Under the pieces are notes generated by a model, which saw nothing but the letters and a program-made list of their open reading frames with translations, had not been told where the DNA came from and made no database searches. Positions 60,564 through 64,000 of a DNA stretch of 64,000 nt are shown piece by piece. A program made the position numbers and the translations under genes. The stretch covers positions 1,229,739-1,293,738 of the forward strand of contig NZ_SJPU01000002.1 of assembly GCF_007860105.1 (NCBI RefSeq), read 5' to 3'. How positions within the stretch are numbered: position 1 is the first letter of the stretch; each line of letters begins with the position of its first letter. Source of the DNA: Allorhodopirellula heiligendammensis (GTDB lineage Bacteria; Planctomycetota; Planctomycetia; Pirellulales; Pirellulaceae).

Positions 60564-63383
60564 ATGCTGCTGACCAATTTCATAACAGGAACTCTTACCT
60601 CTTTCGTGTTGATAGGTATTCTGCAAAGTCAAGCAGCATCCGACCAGGTCGATTTCGTCCGCGACGTGCGGCCCATTTTTGAAAAGCATTGCTACGCTTG
60701 CCATGGTGAGGCGAAGCAAAAGAGCGGTCTGCGGTTGGATATCAAATCCGAAGCGTTCCAAGGTGGCGATGGCTATGGAGCGATTGTGGTGCCGGGCAAC
60801 GTCGATGAGAGCCCGCTGATCGAGCTTGTCACGAGCGATGACGAAGATTCGCGGATGCCGCCCGATGGCGATTCGCTCTCCCCTGCAGAGATCGCAACGT
60901 TGACCCGATGGGTTGAACAGAACGCCGTTTGGCCTGATGGCGTTGATCTCTTCGAGCTCGAAGACCGGCTTGATCACTGGTCGTTCAAGCCCCTCGCTGA
61001 TGCAGTCGCACCGGCCGTGAACGACACCGCATGGCCACGTAGTGATCTGGATCGTTTTGTGCTCGGCCGCTTGGAAGAGAAAGGGCTACGTGCCGCACCA
61101 CCTGCCGATCCCCGGGTTTGGCTGCGACGCGTGACGATCGACTTGACCGGGTTGCCGCCGACGCCCGCTGAAGTGAAGTCTTTCTTGCTAGCCGTTGAAA
61201 ACGATGACGCCGCCTACGAAGCCGCCGTGGACCGATTGTTGCAATCACCTCGTTATGGGGAACGCTGGGCGCAGCATTGGTTGGACGTCGTGCGATACGC
61301 TGACACTCACGGATTCGAAGTCAATACAGAACGCCCTCATGCATGGGTATATCGCGATTATGTCATTGATGCTTTCAACCACGACACGCCTTACGATCGC
61401 TTTATTCGCGAGCAGATTGTCGGTGACGCGGTAGGTCAGAATGCGGCGACCGGATTTCTGATCACAGCGTCGGTGCTCTTGCCGGGGCAGATTGGCAAAG
61501 ACGAGCCTTCGAAGCGACTGGCTCGACAGGATTCGATTGACGAGATTGTCGTCAACATCAGTCAAACGTTTCTTGGTTTGAGCGTCGAGTGCGCACGCTG
61601 CCACGATCATAAATTTGATCCCATCTCGCAACGTGATTACTACGCGATGCAGGCGTTTGTGTCTGGAGTGGAGTACGCCGATCGAGAACTCGACCCTACC
61701 GACGCCAAGTCGCGTCGTCGCGAGGTAGCGAAGCTGAAATTGGAATTGACCGACCTCCACAGCCAGCTTGCCCGATTCACGCCGCTTGCAGGTTCCAACA
61801 TCACGCGTCCTGCGATCAATGCTCGCCTCAATACTGACCGTTTTTCACCCGTCCGCACCGACCGTGTGCGATTCACGATCAATGCGACCAACAAGCTCGA
61901 GCCATGTCTCGACGAATTGGAAATTTTTGACACCGATGGGAGGAACGTCGCGCTCGCCAGCAGTGGTGCGCTCGTCACGTCGTCGGGTGATAGAACCGAA
62001 GCAAATCGCCACGAATTGCGATTTCTCCACGACGGACAGTATGGGAACTCACGAAGTTGGATGTCCAACCAAGCTGGCCAAGGCTGGGTTGAGGTTGAAT
62101 TCCCTGCAGTTGCTGAAATCGAGCGAGTGGTGTGGGGCCGTGATCGTGAAGGCAAGTACTCTGACCGTCTGGCGATCGAGTACACAATTGAAGTCGCCGA
62201 TCCCAAGGTGCCTGCCTCGAGCGTTCAATGGACGCAAGTGGCCGATTCGTCCGACCGAGCCGCGTTGGAATCCGGTGACGCGAAAGCCTCGGCGGAATTT
62301 TCGATCGACGACCTCGCCGCGGATGATGCCCTGCGAGCGACGGAGCTGCAGGGCCGCCGGAAACAGGTGGAAGAGCAAATTACGCGACTGACGGAGATCC
62401 CTCTTGGGTTTGCGGGAAAATTCCGCACACCCGACGAGATTCATCTCCTTCTCCGTGGTGATCCCGAGCAGCCCGCGGAATTGGTCCCGCCCGCCGTGCT
62501 CACCTCGTTTAGTTCGATTTCACTAGCGGCGGACGCGCCCGAACAGCAGCGACGAAAGGTACTCGCGGATTGGATTACCGATCCGGAAAACCCGTTGACG
62601 GCGCGCGTGATGGTGAACCGAATTTGGCAAGGTCATTTCGGGATGGGGATCGTCGAAACCGCTAGCGACTTTGGTCGCATGGGAACGAAACCTACTCACC
62701 CGGAATTGCTTGATTGGATGGCACAGCAGTTCATGGATTCAGGGTGGTCAGTCAAGCACATGCATAGGATGATTGTGCTGTCGGCCACGTATCGGCAATC
62801 GAGTCAGTTCGACCAAGACGCCTTCGCTACCGATGCTGACGGGCGTTTGCTTTGGCGTTTTCCGACGCGCCGCTTGGATGCCGAGACGATTCGTGACGCG
62901 ATGTTACTGGCCAGCGGACGATTGAATTTCAAGATGGGCGGACGCGGATTCAATCTGTTCAATCAACGAGGCGGTTTATCGGGGTTCACGCCTGTCGAAT
63001 CGTTTAGCGGCGACGGATTGAGACGGATGATTTACGCTCACAAAGTCCGTCGTGAGCGGGATGCGGTGTTTGGGGCGTTTGATTGCCCCGATGGTGGACA
63101 GAGTACCGCGCGGCGAATTGAATCGACCACGCCGATCCAAGCACTGAACCTGTTCAACAGTCGTTTTACTCTTGAGCAGTCCGCAGCGTTTGCAACGCGA
63201 GTGAAAACTGAATTGAACTCGGACGGTCTCGACGCTCAGATTCGCTCGGCGTACCAGATTGCGTTGAATCGAGCGGCGACCGCAGAGGAGATTTCCGATG
63301 CGATGCCCGTCGTGCGAGACCACGGATTGCAATCACTTTGCCGAGCTCTGTTCAACAGCAACGAATTTTTGTTCTTGCCCTAA
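60564..63383 (+). CDS. PSD1 cytochrome-like, DUF1549, DUF1553 protein
   Basis: A 939-residue exported protein of the large Planctomycetes family. An N-terminal signal peptide (to about residue 25) is followed by a PSD1 cytochrome-c-like domain with CYACH (Cys43, Cys46, His47) for heme attachment. The DUF1549 domain spans about 155-360: WPRSDLDRFVLGRLEEKGL, RYGERWAQHWLDVVRYADTHGFE and ECARCHDHKFDPISQRDYYAM, which contains a second CxxCH. A discoidin-like beta domain at about 420-560 comes next, then DUF1553 (about 660-930), with NRIWQGHFGMGIVETASDFG and LMWRF-like FPTRRLDAETIRD. Function is unknown. The DUF1501 partner starts 18 bp downstream. Confidence 0.93.
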   Translation: MLLTNFITGTLTSFVLIGILQSQAASDQVDFVRDVRPIFEKHCYACHGEAKQKSGLRLDIKSEAFQGGDGYGAIVVPGNVDESPLIELVTSDDEDSRMPPDGDSLSPAEIATLTRWVEQNAVWPDGVDLFELEDRLDHWSFKPLADAVAPAVNDTAWPRSDLDRFVLGRLEEKGLRAAPPADPRVWLRRVTIDLTGLPPTPAEVKSFLLAVENDDAAYEAAVDRLLQSPRYGERWAQHWLDVVRYADTHGFEVNTERPHAWVYRDYVIDAFNHDTPYDRFIREQIVGDAVGQNAATGFLITASVLLPGQIGKDEPSKRLARQDSIDEIVVNISQTFLGLSVECARCHDHKFDPISQRDYYAMQAFVSGVEYADRELDPTDAKSRRREVAKLKLELTDLHSQLARFTPLAGSNITRPAINARLNTDRFSPVRTDRVRFTINATNKLEPCLDELEIFDTDGRNVALASSGALVTSSGDRTEANRHELRFLHDGQYGNSRSWMSNQAGQGWVEVEFPAVAEIERVVWGRDREGKYSDRLAIEYTIEVADPKVPASSVQWTQVADSSDRAALESGDAKASAEFSIDDLAADDALRATELQGRRKQVEEQITRLTEIPLGFAGKFRTPDEIHLLLRGDPEQPAELVPPAVLTSFSSISLAADAPEQQRRKVLADWITDPENPLTARVMVNRIWQGHFGMGIVETASDFGRMGTKPTHPELLDWMAQQFMDSGWSVKHMHRMIVLSATYRQSSQFDQDAFATDADGRLLWRFPTRRLDAETIRDAMLLASGRLNFKMGGRGFNLFNQRGGLSGFTPVESFSGDGLRRMIYAHKVRRERDAVFGAFDCPDGGQSTARRIESTTPIQALNLFNSRFTLEQSAAFATRVKTELNSDGLDAQIRSAYQIALNRAATAEEISDAMPVVRDHGLQSLCRALFNSNEFLFLP

Positions 63384-63401
63384 ATCGAAAATACTTCGCT
63401 G

Positions 63402-64000
63402 ATGAGTACTCACGACCCAACCCTCTCAGGTTCTGAATTCACGCCGCTGAATCGGCGTGGGCTTCTAAGCAGCACCGCCTCGGCACTGGGGTCGATCGCG
63501 CTGCTCGATTTGCTCGGCCAGAGGACAGCCCAGGCCTCGTCGCCAACGATCGACCCGGCGCGCCCCTTTATCGCTCGCGAGCCGCACTATCGCGCAAGAG
63601 CCAAGAATGTGCTGGTGATTTTCTGTGCCGGTGCCGTCAGCCAGCTCGAGACGTGGGACTACAAGCCTGAACTGATCAAACAGGATGGCAAGCCCCTCCG
63701 CGGTGGCCCAGCGGTGACGTTCCAGGGGCCAGCGGGCGATCTTGCTCGCCCCCAGTACGCGTTTCGCCAACGTGGACAGACTGGCAAATGGGTCAGCGAC
63801 ATGATTCCACATTTGGCTGAACTGACCGACGACATCGCGTTCATTCACTCCTTGACCAGCAAGAGTAATACGCACGGACCGGCTGAGAATTTTCTCTCGA
63901 CCGGCAATATTCTAGACGGTTTTCCCAGTCTCGGATCCTGGGCGACTTACGCGTTGGGCAGTGAGAACGCGAATCTGCCAGCATACGTAGCGATCCCCGA
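63402..64000 (+). CDS. DUF1501 protein, 5' part (cut by window edge)
   Basis: About 199 codons are visible. It begins [38 protein letters not shown], which carries an NRRGLL-type twin-arginine signal. Then come [49 protein letters not shown] and [23 protein letters not shown]. These are the sulfatase-like DUF1501 blocks, in which the SQLETWD and THGPA segments correspond to metal-site positions. DUF1501 proteins nearly always follow a PSD1/DUF1549/DUF1553 gene, as here. The C-terminal half lies beyond the window. Confidence 0.92.
   Translation, partial: MSTHDPTLSGSEFTPLNRRGLLSSTASALGSIALLDLLGQRTAQASSPTIDPARPFIAREPHYRARAKNVLVIFCAGAVSQLETWDYKPELIKQDGKPLRGGPAVTFQGPAGDLARPQYAFRQRGQTGKWVSDMIPHLAELTDDIAFIHSLTSKSNTHGPAENFLSTGNILDGFPSLGSWATYALGSENANLPAYVAIP

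Noticed and set aside
1..64000. tRNA, rRNA, IS elements or phage genes
   Set aside because: No T-loop/anticodon pattern, rRNA-like conserved stretch, transposase, integrase or phage structural gene was recognised by eye; short or diverged ones could have been missed.

Overview
The window is a G+C-rich, gene-dense bacterial chromosome segment that reads as Planctomycetota, most likely a Rhodopirellula-like member of the Pirellulaceae. The evidence is a DUF1559 pseudopilin-like protein behind a tiny lipoprotein, a cytochrome-like (PSD1)/DUF1549/DUF1553 gene followed by DUF1501, a fused SecDF, an exosortase fused to an EpsI-like tail beside a Wzc-type tyrosine kinase, and abundant one-gene hypotheticals. 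No rRNA, tRNA, IS element, prophage or CRISPR array was seen.

Layout. 1-6 kb: 3' end of acs, a DMT permease, a convergent UDP-glucuronate epimerase-like gene, a lipoprotein with a coupled small zinc-ribbon protein, and a sigma-70 factor. 6-14 kb: Ser/Thr kinase and inositol-monophosphatase pair, RluD-type pseudouridine synthase coupled to an acidic-tailed TPR membrane protein, a divergent NRDE protein, then a small lipoprotein and DUF1559 protein ending in a perfect bidirectional terminator. 14-19.4 kb: yajC-secDF-old yellow enzyme operon. 19.8-28.8 kb: membrane and hypothetical proteins, metallophosphoesterase with SixA, and a Tat-exported beta-propeller protein.

28.8-41.9 kb is the most unusual region: a 13-kb, five-gene, same-strand cluster of DUF4132 protein, 1732-aa giant protein, MoxR-type AAA+ ATPase, DUF5682-VWA fusion and SWIM zinc-finger protein. 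Four-base start/stop overlaps join all but one junction. Its composition matches the little-understood yehI-yehL-yehM-yehP-yehQ type of cluster, here with a fused DUF5682-VWA protein, a separate DUF4132 gene and an added giant protein. The one gap carries a hairpin that belongs to a dispersed repeat family.

42-48 kb: Wzc-like kinase, exosortase and TPR protein (export of polymer and surface protein). 48.3-51.1 kb: pyrH, frr and a zinc-ribbon membrane protein. 51.5-53.3 kb: Mn-type superoxide dismutase and an M42-like peptidase followed by a 19-bp tandem repeat. 53.5-57.4 kb: an ArsR-controlled rhodanese/CoA-disulfide-reductase operon with candidate operators, and a peroxiredoxin. 57.5-60.2 kb: a two-component system with two small downstream genes. 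60.5-64 kb: PSD1 protein and the start of a DUF1501 protein cut by the window edge.

Two dispersed repeat families (a 25-nt hairpin and a roughly 120-bp intergenic element) sit at gene ends, and in two cases supply the stop codon of the adjacent gene.
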